Part shown: positions 16,038 to 23,988 of the stretch, in pieces | How positions within the stretch are numbered: the first letter of the stretch is position 1 | Layout: each line of letters begins with the position of its first letter | NCBI GenBank assembly: GCA_016711045.1 | Contig: JADJTT010000007.1 | Coordinates: forward strand, 434,001 to 498,000 | Direction: 5' to 3' | DNA: 64,000 nt | From: Saprospirales bacterium | GTDB lineage: Bacteria; Bacteroidota; Bacteroidia; Chitinophagales; Saprospiraceae | Program-made: the position numbers and the translations under genes | The notes under the pieces: generated by a model | What the model was told of the DNA's origin: nothing | Databases searched by the model: none | What the model saw: only the letters and a program-made list of their open reading frames with translations

Positions 16038-17837
16038 TTAAACCTTGTAGATGGAACGCCAGATGACCATGGAAAGATACTTGTAAATCCGGAAATTCTC
16101 CAACGGACTTTTTGGATCAAAAAATTGCTCGTATTCCGCCAACAGTTTTTTCTTATTGAAAAGGCCATCATCCTGTTCTTCCAGGTAGGCCCGCATCAGG
16201 GGTCGCAGTTGCGCCATCCAGGCGTTATTCGGAGTGACCAACCCCATCTTGTCCTGACGATGGTAGGTATCGGGAGGCAGTATATCCCTGCAGGATTCGC
16301 GCAAAAGCCATTTGCGGGTACCGTTCCGGATCTTGTAGATGCCGGGAATGGAAAAGACCGTCTCCATGAGATCGGAATCATCCGAGTAAGGCGTGCAGGT
16401 TTCCACGCCCGCCCAGGCGGAGGCACGGTCCACGCATTTCAATAGAAAGCTGAGGGGGCCGTTGAAATAGCCGTTTTGGAGCGTGTCGTTGAGGGTCTTC
16501 GGGCCCCTGTCCGTTTCCGTTTCGTACCGGCTCCGGTTAAGGGCAAGGATATCCGGATGGAGGTATTGAAGTTCCGGAAAATACCACCGCTTGAATAGAT
16601 GTTGGAAGAAGGGTGGCGTAGACGGAAGGAGATCGTATTTCATCCAGTGTGTGCGTTCGTAGGTCCAGGCCTTCCACAGCGGACCAAAAGCTTTCCATTC
16701 CCTGGCCAGCGCACGCCATTGGCCACTTCTGAAGAGGTCGCGCCACAAGGGGGGCAAATGCGGCAAATGGCCGGCAAACAAGGCATCGGCGCCCTGTCCG
16801 TCAAAGACAAAAGGTACTCCGTTTTTCCGGGCCATGCGAAACAGGCAGTATTGGGAGTAGGTACCTGCGGAAAAAGTGGGCGTATCCTGACTAAAAATAA
16901 AGTCAGCCAGGTCTTCACGCAACCCCTCGATGGTCGGAAAGGTCTGCAACCATTGAGCGCCCAGGTGGTCTACCACGATCTTTGCCCAGTGTTGTTCGGC
17001 AAATTCGGCTTCCCGGTAGGAGGCCGTCAACGCCGTGAGTGGTTCGCCACTGTGGCTACGGAGGAGACAGGCCAGCACGGAACTGTCCAACCCGCCACTC
17101 AGAAAAGTGGCCGGCGGCGTGTCGTGGTATTGCAGGCGCAGTTTGACGGCACTATCCAGTTTTTCCCGAATTTCATACTGCCACGATATGGCCTCGGATT
17201 CCTTGAATCGACCAACTCCAGGATTAAAGGGAAGGGAATAAAAGCGTTTTTCCTCCCATTGGCCGGAGCGAAGATCGACAGTCAACTCATGGGCCGGTAA
17301 GAGTTGGCGAATGCCTTTAAAAAGCGTTTCCCGCTGAGTATCCACCTTGCTGAGCACAAAATAATCGAATACAGCTTCGGGGTCGAAGGCCCTTTCCACA
17401 AAGGGCAGTTCCAAAATGAGCTTTGGCTCGGAGGCGAATACCCAGCGATGCCCCTCGTGCCAGTAATAGAGCGGCTTCACCCCTACGCGGTCGCGAGCCA
17501 ACCAAAGTGATTGAGCAGAACGGTCGTGCAAAAGAAAAGACCATCGGCCATTCAGGGAAGAGAGGTCGAAACGGCCTTGCCGGTGATACTGTGCGGCCAG
17601 CCAATCGGCTTCTTTTCCGGGCTCATCGTGGGTATAGACGGCGCCATCAAAAAGGACGGAAATGCCCGATACGTGTGTACCCGCACCATTCCCCCAAATA
17701 CCCATCCAACTGCCAGGGCTTATGGGTAATTCGGTGAGTTGAACGGACTGAAAATGAGGATAAACCTCGAATGCCCTCCGGCAATCTGCTGCCGGTATCC
17801 TTCCTTGTTGATCAAAAATGGCCAGCCATCTGCTCAT
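16038..17837 (-). CDS. Asparagine synthase-like protein without the Cys nucleophile
   Basis: This 599-residue protein has both halves of a glutamine-hydrolysing asparagine synthase: an Ntn glutaminase-like domain (about 1-200, with LARDRVGVKPLYY at 113-125) and a synthetase domain with the PPi loop FLSGGLDSS (247-253), DGQGADALFAGH and a C-terminal RQDKMGLVTP. However it begins MSRWLAIFD where active enzymes begin MCGIxGIF, so the Cys1 nucleophile is Ser, and the FNGEIYN motif reads FDGAVYT. Glutamine hydrolysis is doubtful; amide formation with free ammonia or an amine, as in beta-lactam synthetase or lasso cyclase, is possible. It overlaps the next upstream gene by 4 bases (ATGA). Confidence 0.87.
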   Translation of the reverse strand: MSRWLAIFDQQGRIPAADCRRAFEVYPHFQSVQLTELPISPGSWMGIWGNGAGTHVSGISVLFDGAVYTHDEPGKEADWLAAQYHRQGRFDLSSLNGRWSFLLHDRSAQSLWLARDRVGVKPLYYWHEGHRWVFASEPKLILELPFVERAFDPEAVFDYFVLSKVDTQRETLFKGIRQLLPAHELTVDLRSGQWEEKRFYSLPFNPGVGRFKESEAISWQYEIREKLDSAVKLRLQYHDTPPATFLSGGLDSSVLACLLRSHSGEPLTALTASYREAEFAEQHWAKIVVDHLGAQWLQTFPTIEGLREDLADFIFSQDTPTFSAGTYSQYCLFRMARKNGVPFVFDGQGADALFAGHLPHLPPLWRDLFRSGQWRALAREWKAFGPLWKAWTYERTHWMKYDLLPSTPPFFQHLFKRWYFPELQYLHPDILALNRSRYETETDRGPKTLNDTLQNGYFNGPLSFLLKCVDRASAWAGVETCTPYSDDSDLMETVFSIPGIYKIRNGTRKWLLRESCRDILPPDTYHRQDKMGLVTPNNAWMAQLRPLMRAYLEEQDDGLFNKKKLLAEYEQFFDPKSPLENFRIYKYLSMVIWRSIYKV

Positions 17838-19177
17838 GTGGCAAGCACCTCCTCCCTGTCCATGAATGCTACGCCATGGTTCGCGAGCTCAGCCAGCACC
17901 GGTTCGTAGACTTCCGGCATTACAGGGATATGTACCCCCGGACATTGTATATTTCCTTCCAGCAGGATTTTGGAAAATATCCCCAGGGGCAACCCCACCA
18001 ATCTGGCCATAGCGGTATCATGCTCATCTGTTCCCTTCATGACCAGGGTGGAGGTCAGTTTGCGGGTCTCCCCATTCAAGCGATATTCAAACTGGTGTTG
18101 CATGATGATCATATCCTTGTCGTCGGGTTTCAACGACCATTTTTTGAGCAACAGATCCTCCAGCACCATGGCGGGGGTCGGGTCTTTGATATCTGGAATG
18201 CGCTCCTGACTGAAAAGGCCCAGCCATTCCAGTTTTTGCATGACATCGGATCCGGTATCTTCCCCGAGCAGGCGGGCGATCCGTTCTTTCAGGGAAGCGG
18301 GGTGACTTTTGTGGCAATAGGATTCCAGCCAGTCGCTATACGTCCAGTTTCTGGTATGTGACAGGGTAAACGTGTCATCGGTGAGACCGATCTGGGCTAA
18401 GGCATTCCAGGCATCGCAAAAACCACGGACGCGGATGGTTCCACGCAAGAGGTTGGGGATATTTTGAAGATCGTACAATTCCCTGTAAGGAAGGGAATCC
18501 CGATTGGCATAGACCTCGTATTCCCCCAACCCATCCACCTCAATGGTGTTATAGCGCCTGAATAAGCGCTGATAGGGAATATATTTGATCATCCCCTCTT
18601 CGAGGTACTGGGCGGTACCCTGCCCGGCCAGCACGACATTACGCGGGTTCCAGGTAAATTTATAATGCCAGGGATTATCGTCGCTTTCCGGGGCGATCAG
18701 CCCGCCGGTAAATGAGCGAAAAGCTGTCAATTCGCCGCCTTTAGCCCGGATCTCATGGATCTTTTGCATCGCCGACATATGGTCAATACCGGGATCCAGT
18801 CCCATTTCCCCCATAAAAGTCAGCCCTTTCTCCCGAACGACCTGGTCCAGTTGCTGAAGCTCTTTGCTCAGGTAAGACGCATTGACCAGATGGCGCCCCA
18901 GATGCACACAGTCATTGGCCACCAGGGGGTGCATAAAAGGAGGCAGGAGGGAAATCACCAGGTCGGCCTGCCGGAGCAGGTTTTGCCGTTCCATGGTATC
19001 ATTGGCATCGAGAAAAACAGCGCGACCATTGGGGTGATTGGCTACCTTTTTGCTTGCCATTTCCAGGTTGGAGTCGGCGACGGTTATGTTCCAGCCTTTC
19101 TCTCCTGCTATTTTCAATGCGTACTTGATCAGTGCGGTTGCGGAGCGCCCTGCGCCCAAAATGGTAATATTTTTCAT
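17834..19177 (-). CDS. Saccharopine dehydrogenase family protein (C-terminal reductase type)
   Basis: This 447-residue oxidoreductase begins with the Rossmann motif ITILGAGRSATALIKYA and contains LISLLPPFMHPLVANDC and GEMGLDPGIDHMSAM, the hallmark of the glutamate-forming saccharopine reductase (LYS9-like) group. Related enzymes interconvert aldehydes plus amino acids and secondary amines. In this cluster it is the first gene of a four-gene operon with an asparagine-synthase-like enzyme, a flippase and a sulfotransferase, so it may make an amine-linked building block rather than serve lysine metabolism. A degradation role in lysine catabolism remains the default alternative. Confidence 0.85.
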   Translation of the reverse strand: MKNITILGAGRSATALIKYALKIAGEKGWNITVADSNLEMASKKVANHPNGRAVFLDANDTMERQNLLRQADLVISLLPPFMHPLVANDCVHLGRHLVNASYLSKELQQLDQVVREKGLTFMGEMGLDPGIDHMSAMQKIHEIRAKGGELTAFRSFTGGLIAPESDDNPWHYKFTWNPRNVVLAGQGTAQYLEEGMIKYIPYQRLFRRYNTIEVDGLGEYEVYANRDSLPYRELYDLQNIPNLLRGTIRVRGFCDAWNALAQIGLTDDTFTLSHTRNWTYSDWLESYCHKSHPASLKERIARLLGEDTGSDVMQKLEWLGLFSQERIPDIKDPTPAMVLEDLLLKKWSLKPDDKDMIIMQHQFEYRLNGETRKLTSTLVMKGTDEHDTAMARLVGLPLGIFSKILLEGNIQCPGVHIPVMPEVYEPVLAELANHGVAFMDREEVLAT

Positions 19178-19281
19178 AGCGCGGATTATGTGGTCGCAAG
19201 ATAGGAAGTACTTCGTAGTCAGCCCTCCTCTTTATGTGTTAGTTTTACTTATCTTGTGTAAAATATCAGTACTTCCGTTCC

Positions 19282-19764
19282 ATGAAAGAAGAACATCTCC
19301 AAATGGCTTATCGCGTATTCGAACGTGCAGCTGAAATGTCCGAATCTGACGCGAATTTATTGGAGCGGGCACGCAAGGCCCTGGAAGATGCGTATGCTCC
19401 TTATTCGAATTTCTTTGTAGGCGCTGCCGTGTTGCTGGAAAATGGATCTGTAGTGGTTGGCAGCAACCAGGAAAACGCCTCTTTCCCGCTGTCTTTGTGT
19501 GCAGAACGGGTAGCCCTGGGTGCGGTAGAAAGTCTATTCCCCCATGCCAAAGTACTGGTTATGGCCATTTCCATCCGGAACCAAAAGAAGCCCATCGACC
19601 GGCCTGCCGCGCCTTGCGGGGCCTGCCGCCAGGTGATCGTCGAGAAAGAATGGCGTCAAAAAGCACCGTTTCGCCTACTGCTCCAGGGGGAAAGCGGGCC
19701 CATATACGTCTTCGAGTCTGGCCGGGATTTGCTGCCGTTGACGTTTGATCCGGATTATCTTTAG
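19282..19764 (+). CDS. cdd: Cytidine deaminase
   Basis: This 160-residue protein has the cytidine deaminase zinc motifs: C73-A-E75 in LCAERVALG (Glu75 is the proton shuttle) and P111-C112-x2-C115 in APCGACRQV, plus the substrate-binding AYAPYSNFFVGAAVL segment. It hydrolyses cytidine and deoxycytidine to uridine forms in pyrimidine salvage. The slightly long N-terminus (about 25 residues before the usual start) is the usual Bacteroidota form. It is transcribed alone, divergently from the saccharopine-dehydrogenase-like gene. Confidence 0.94.
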   Translation: MKEEHLQMAYRVFERAAEMSESDANLLERARKALEDAYAPYSNFFVGAAVLLENGSVVVGSNQENASFPLSLCAERVALGAVESLFPHAKVLVMAISIRNQKKPIDRPAAPCGACRQVIVEKEWRQKAPFRLLLQGESGPIYVFESGRDLLPLTFDPDYL

Positions 19765-19798
19765 TGAAGAGCATCTCGCTTCGCTCGATGGTGAAGTG

Positions 19799-19815
19799 CC
19801 CCGACGGCGTCGGGG
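19799..19815. repeat. Intergenic hairpin between GTGAAG words, downstream of cdd
   Basis: CCCCGAC (19799-19805) and GTCGGGG (19809-19815) form a perfect 7-bp stem with a GGC loop. It follows the cdd stop codon within 35 bases and is flanked by GGTGAAGTG and GGGTGAAGG, words that also surround other hairpins in this window. A terminator role is possible but no T-run follows. Confidence 0.6.
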
Positions 19816-19857
19816 GTGAAGGACGTATTTAGATTCGAAATTCGTGCGAAACCTCTG

Positions 19858-20607
19858 TTATCTATCCATTATTTGTTGTGCGAAAGCAAGATCTTCCGGC
19901 GTATCGATACCGATAGATTCGTAATCGGTAAGTGCCACGGCAATGGAATAGCCGTTTTCCAACCAGCGAAGCTGTTCGAGCGATTCAGCCAATTCCAGGG
20001 AGCTGGGCGGTAATTCGGTCAATTGACGGAGTACCTCTGCCCGGAATCCGTAGAGCCCGATATGTTGCAGGTAAGGAAACCCGGAAAGCCAATCCTCCTG
20101 ATCCCGGTCCCGGAAAAAAGGAACCGGGTGTCTGCTGAAATACAGCGCTCGCCCGTTCTCCGCGCGGACAACCTTCACTACATTGGGGTTGAATAACTGC
20201 GCGGTGTGGACGACTGGCCGGGCAAGGGTAGCGATATCAGGGGCCGGGGAAGCCTTTAGTACCTCGATCAGTTGGTCGATAGCGTTCGGCGTCAAAAAAG
20301 GCTCATCGCCCTGAATATTAAGGGCCCAGGTCCATGTTCCCGGATGGTAATTAGCCACCACTTCCGCACAGCGATCAGTGCCGCTGAGATGGTCCGACCG
20401 GGTCATATGGATGATCCCGCCAAACGCCGTGACACACTCGGCAATACGCGGGTCATCGGTCGCAACTATCACTTCATCGAGGCTGTTTGATTGAGAAGCA
20501 TGCTCCCAAACCCATTGAATAAGGGGTTTTTCGTTTAATAAGGCAAGTGGTTTTCCAGGAAACCGGGTAGAAGCAAATCGAGCAGGTATGATCCCCAGAG
20601 TTTTCAT
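19858..20607 (-). CDS. kdsB: 3-deoxy-manno-octulosonate cytidylyltransferase
   Basis: This 249-residue enzyme activates KDO with CTP to form CMP-KDO for lipopolysaccharide core synthesis. Seen: nucleotide-binding IIPARFASTRFPGKPL at the N-terminus, VIVATDDPRI, MTRSDHLSGTDRCAE and NIQGDEPFL, all diagnostic of KdsB. Full length. It acts in the cytoplasm. The partner phosphatase kdsC lies at the right edge of the window, not in the same operon. The gene is divergent from the LysM protein gene with a gap of about 95 bases. Confidence 0.96.
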   Translation of the reverse strand: MKTLGIIPARFASTRFPGKPLALLNEKPLIQWVWEHASQSNSLDEVIVATDDPRIAECVTAFGGIIHMTRSDHLSGTDRCAEVVANYHPGTWTWALNIQGDEPFLTPNAIDQLIEVLKASPAPDIATLARPVVHTAQLFNPNVVKVVRAENGRALYFSRHPVPFFRDRDQEDWLSGFPYLQHIGLYGFRAEVLRQLTELPPSSLELAESLEQLRWLENGYSIAVALTDYESIGIDTPEDLAFAQQIMDR

Positions 20608-20701
20608 ATTTTTGCAGCATTAATAACTTTTCAAGCGGACAGCGGGCTGCACCTCGCTTGAGTGTTGTGTACTTATGCCAGGAAAAAACACGATTAAACT
20701 T

Positions 20702-21559
20702 ATGAGAAAACGGTGTCTAATTTGGATGGTGACCTGGCTTTTATCCCCCATCCTCCTCTTCGCCACAGGCGACAGCCTGCATTACCTTACCCCGAAAGAT
20801 ACAATATTTCTGTACCTGTCCGGAGGAGAAAAGATCTTTGAACACCAGATCGAGCGGAAACAGACCCTTTTCTCCCTTGCTAAATTTTACGGACTTGGAT
20901 TGGACGAACTCTACTTTTACAATCCGGAGATCAGTGGAGGTCAGGGACCGGCATTGGGCCAGTCTGTGCGCATTCCCATCCCCAACCGCGCCATTCTTCG
21001 CTATTATCCGCCAAAATATTCCCAATGGGATTATATTCCCGTCTATTACATGGTACAGCAAGGAGAAACCTTGTACCGCATTTGCCGGGAGTATTTCAAA
21101 ATGCCCATCGATACGATCATTCGACGCAATAACCTGATCGACAATCAGTTGAAAGTTGGCCAACCCTTGCATATCGGATGGATGAGCGTACACGGCATTC
21201 CCGATTCACTCCGGGTACACGGGGGGATCATGGCAGGCACCAACTCCGAACTGGGACGAATCTACCAGCAGGAATTTTTCTCGAAAAAAGAATTTACGCA
21301 GCAAGGAGCTGCCCAATGGCCAAAGGATGACAAGCAAAATGCAGGCGGAGGCCTTTACGCCCTGCATAATGAAGCGCCGTTGGGGTCCATTATTGCCGCA
21401 ACCAATCCTATGACCAAACGAACCATTTATGTACGAGTTATCGGACGCATACCCGATTGGTATGAACAAAAAGTCATCGTGGTGTTATCTCCCGCAGTAG
21501 CCATATCATTAGGGGCCATTGATCACAATTTCTTTGTGCACCTGCGTTATTTGAAGTAA
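20702..21559 (+). CDS. Secreted protein with two LysM domains and an RlpA-like barrel
   Basis: This protein of about 285 residues starts with a signal peptide (MRKRCLIWMVTWLLSPILLFATG); an ATG nine codons upstream is possible but adds charged residues before it. A LysM-like domain follows (ERKQTLFSLAKFYGLGLDEL), then a second clear LysM (VQQGETLYRICREYFKMPID). The C-terminal 80 residues (GGLYALHNEAPLGSIIAATN ... VRVIGRIPD) fit a double-psi beta-barrel as in RlpA, although the catalytic Asp/His pair is not obvious. It should bind peptidoglycan in the periplasm. A TATTTTTG box at 20607-20614 could be its promoter -7 element. Confidence 0.82.
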   Translation: MRKRCLIWMVTWLLSPILLFATGDSLHYLTPKDTIFLYLSGGEKIFEHQIERKQTLFSLAKFYGLGLDELYFYNPEISGGQGPALGQSVRIPIPNRAILRYYPPKYSQWDYIPVYYMVQQGETLYRICREYFKMPIDTIIRRNNLIDNQLKVGQPLHIGWMSVHGIPDSLRVHGGIMAGTNSELGRIYQQEFFSKKEFTQQGAAQWPKDDKQNAGGGLYALHNEAPLGSIIAATNPMTKRTIYVRVIGRIPDWYEQKVIVVLSPAVAISLGAIDHNFFVHLRYLK

Positions 21560-21604
21560 AATATCCATATTTAATACAGCAGATCCTATAATTTAGAGCG
21601 CATT

Positions 21605-22963
21605 ATGCAATTTCACCAAACCATTTTGGAAACAATCGGCAATACGCCGCTAATCAAGCTGAATAAAATTACGGCAGACCTGCCTTGCCTGGTCTTGTTG
21701 AAAAATGAAACCTTCAACCCCGGACACTCCATCAAGGACCGCATGGCCCTCAAGATGCTCGAGGACGCCGAAAAACGGGGCGATATCAAGCCGGGAGGTA
21801 CCATCATCGAATGTACCTCCGGAAACACGGGTATGGGCCTGGCCATCGCCGCCTGTGTCAAGGGATACCGTTGTATTTTTACGACCAACGACAAGCAATC
21901 GAAGGAAAAAATGGACCTGCTCAAGGCCCTGGGCGCCGAAGTGATCGTTTGTCCGACCAATGTCGGGCCCGAAGATCCCCGGTCCTATTACTCCGTGGCC
22001 CGGAAATTGAGCCAGGAAGTACCCAACTCCTACTGGTGCAACCAATATGACAACCTCTCCAACCGGCAGGCCCATTATGAATCCACCGGTCCGGAGATCT
22101 GGGCACAGACTGAAGGGAAGGTGACACATATCGTCGTAGGCGTGGGCACCGGTGGAACCATCTCCGGCGTGGGACGCTATTTGAAAGAAAAAAATCCGGA
22201 TATCAAGATATGGGGCATTGATACGTATGGCTCCGTATTTAAAAAATACCATGAGACCGGGGTGTTTGATGAAAAGGAGATCTATCCTTATATCACCGAA
22301 GGGATTGGAGAAGATATCCTGCCAGCCAACGTCGATTTCAGCATCATTGATCATTTTGAAAAAGTGGCCGACAAGGAAGGCGCCGTCATGGCCCGCCGCC
22401 TCGCACGCGAAGAAGGGATGCTGCTCGGCTACTCCGCCGGCTCTGCCCTCGCCGGGCTGCTGCAAATGAAAGACCATCTCAAGCCCGATGATGTGGTGGT
22501 GGTCGTAGTACACGACCATGGAAGCCGGTATGTAGGCAAGATCTACAACGATGATTGGATGCGCGAGCGGGGTTTTATCGAGCAGGAATTCCGGGTCAAG
22601 GACCTCATTAATCAAAAACAGGACAAGCGCTTCCTTTCCATCAAGGCCACGGATACTGTTCGTCAGGCTTTTGAGATTATGAAAGCCCAGGATTTCTCCC
22701 AGATGCCTGTCCTCCAGGGTGAAGCATTTGTCGGCTCCATTTCCGAAAACACAGTACTGGCCTATTTGCTGGAAAACCCGCTAAAAAACGCCGAAGTACC
22801 TGTGAGCGCCATTATGGGCGAGCCCTTTCCGGTGGTGGAGGAATCCGTAGCGGTGAGCCAGTTGCGCAATTACCTGCACAAGAATATTCCGGCGGTGCTG
22901 GCCAAAGACCAAACCGGGCAGTATCATATTATTACGCAGTGGGATATTATCCAGGTAGTATAA
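21605..22963 (+). CDS. cbs: Cystathionine beta-synthase with C-terminal CBS domains
   Basis: This 452-residue PLP enzyme of fold type II has IGNTPLIKL, the PLP lysine in HSIKDRMALKML (about residue 44), SGNTGMGLAIA and the GVGTGGTISGVGRYLKE phosphate-binding loop, then two CBS domains in the last 115 residues (IKATDTVRQAFEIM and VPVSAIMGEPFPVVEES). It condenses serine (or O-acetylserine) with homocysteine or sulfide. The CBS pair, a Bateman module that may bind an adenosyl ligand, argues for cystathionine beta-synthase rather than plain cysteine synthase. It is 45 bases behind the LysM gene and nearly touches the convergent C40 gene. Confidence 0.9.
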   Translation: MQFHQTILETIGNTPLIKLNKITADLPCLVLLKNETFNPGHSIKDRMALKMLEDAEKRGDIKPGGTIIECTSGNTGMGLAIAACVKGYRCIFTTNDKQSKEKMDLLKALGAEVIVCPTNVGPEDPRSYYSVARKLSQEVPNSYWCNQYDNLSNRQAHYESTGPEIWAQTEGKVTHIVVGVGTGGTISGVGRYLKEKNPDIKIWGIDTYGSVFKKYHETGVFDEKEIYPYITEGIGEDILPANVDFSIIDHFEKVADKEGAVMARRLAREEGMLLGYSAGSALAGLLQMKDHLKPDDVVVVVVHDHGSRYVGKIYNDDWMRERGFIEQEFRVKDLINQKQDKRFLSIKATDTVRQAFEIMKAQDFSQMPVLQGEAFVGSISENTVLAYLLENPLKNAEVPVSAIMGEPFPVVEESVAVSQLRNYLHKNIPAVLAKDQTGQYHIITQWDIIQVV

Positions 22964-22967
22964 GGCC

Positions 22968-23813
22968 CTAAAACAGCTCTATCTGGTTCTTCACTTCTTC
23001 CGATTGAAATGCCTGATTTTCGATTTGTGCAGGCTCAGGAGGAAGCACCCGGCGGATGACACGCATCTTATGAGAATACTGTTGCAGTTGTTCATCAAAG
23101 ATGCCGTAGTGGTCGAGTTTGTCGATGCGCACGGCGCCGAACGAATGCATGATCTTTTGGCGGGGTAAAATGATGCCCACATGCTCCACCTTGCCTTTTC
23201 GGTCTTCGAAAAAGGCAAGGTCGCCGGGGCGGGCTTCTTCCACAAAATCGACCCCTTCGCCCTGGAGGACCTGGTGTTCGGGTTCCCGTCCCAAATGGAT
23301 ACCGACTATCCGGTAGACAAGCTGGGTCAATCCCCCGGCATCAATACCCAGCGGGGAACGGCCGCCAGGTTGCGAGGGGGCATATAATAATCGCTGGGCA
23401 ATTTTCAGCACCAGTGCGGAGGAAGGACGCAAATCGGAGGGAAATACAGCCAACCCGCTGAAGGTGTAGGTTTTTCCGGCCAACTGGAATTGCATGCCGT
23501 CGAAGTCCGGAAGCCGGGCGCCCAGGGAGATGGGGATGTAGGCATTCTCTGTCATCACCGGATGCATCAAATCCAGGCAATAAGCATAATGCTGCCGGTA
23601 TTGATGAAACTCCGAGGGCGTGATCTCCAACAGTTGTTTATTCAGCACCCATCCGACCGTATTGTCCGCGATACAGCGTACCCGCGACCAGGTTTTCCCA
23701 TTTCGGTCCAGCAATTCCAGCAAATCGCCAAACAGCAATTGAGTCAGTTGCTCTCCCCGCTCTTGCGGGCTCGAACGAAGCGGAACGACGCTGTATGGAC
23801 AGATAAAATGCAT
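22968..23813 (-). CDS. C40 (NlpC/P60) family protein with SH3 domain, catalytic Cys replaced
   Basis: This 281-residue protein has an N-terminal bacterial SH3 domain (about 5-62), a linker domain, and an NlpC/P60 fold. The usual GIDCSGF motif reads GIDAGGL: Ala159 (codon GCC) stands where the nucleophile Cys should be and Gly160 replaces Ser, while the second residue of the dyad, H211 in VEHVGI, and the third polar position (H223) are kept. Hydrolysis of cell-wall peptides is therefore unlikely; a binding or regulatory role is inferred. There is no signal peptide. The start at 23813 (MHFICPYSVVPLRSS) matches the family; upstream sequence is promoter. Confidence 0.85.
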   Translation of the reverse strand: MHFICPYSVVPLRSSPQERGEQLTQLLFGDLLELLDRNGKTWSRVRCIADNTVGWVLNKQLLEITPSEFHQYRQHYAYCLDLMHPVMTENAYIPISLGARLPDFDGMQFQLAGKTYTFSGLAVFPSDLRPSSALVLKIAQRLLYAPSQPGGRSPLGIDAGGLTQLVYRIVGIHLGREPEHQVLQGEGVDFVEEARPGDLAFFEDRKGKVEHVGIILPRQKIMHSFGAVRIDKLDHYGIFDEQLQQYSHKMRVIRRVLPPEPAQIENQAFQSEEVKNQIELF

Positions 23814-23833
23814 AAGGGCAGCGATTGTTAAAT

Positions 23834-23864
23834 CAAAAATAGGAAAAGTTTCCCAGCATCCAAA
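23834..23864 (-). promoter_or_regulatory. Bacteroidota-type promoter for the C40-like gene
   Basis: Read on the minus strand, TTTG (23861-23864) and TATTTTTG (23834-23841) are separated by 19 bases, a perfect match to the consensus. Transcription would start close to 23827, leaving a leader of only about 15 bases. Confidence 0.78.
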
Positions 23865-23937
23865 TCCTCTTTTATGCCTGCGATTTAATAGACTCCACAA
23901 ATAAATATCGTACATTAGCTAAACAAAATTTATTTGT

Positions 23938-23968
23938 AATGATGGCCTGCCTTTGACAGGCCATCATT
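23938..23968. promoter_or_regulatory. Hairpin in the leader of the peptidoglycan-binding protein gene
   Basis: AATGATGGCCTG and CAGGCCATCATT form a perfect 12-bp stem with a 7-base loop (CCTTTGA). It lies 20 bases before the ATG at 23989, between two divergent genes. It could stabilise the mRNA or block initiation; its position makes a terminator of an upstream gene unlikely. Confidence 0.65.
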
Positions 23969-23988
23969 TGTACCCCAAATCTGATATC

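Noticed and set aside
21650..22615. Minus-strand open frame of 321 codons across the cystathionine beta-synthase gene
   Set aside because: The plus-strand gene has all PLP-enzyme motifs. The antisense product matches no family I recognise.
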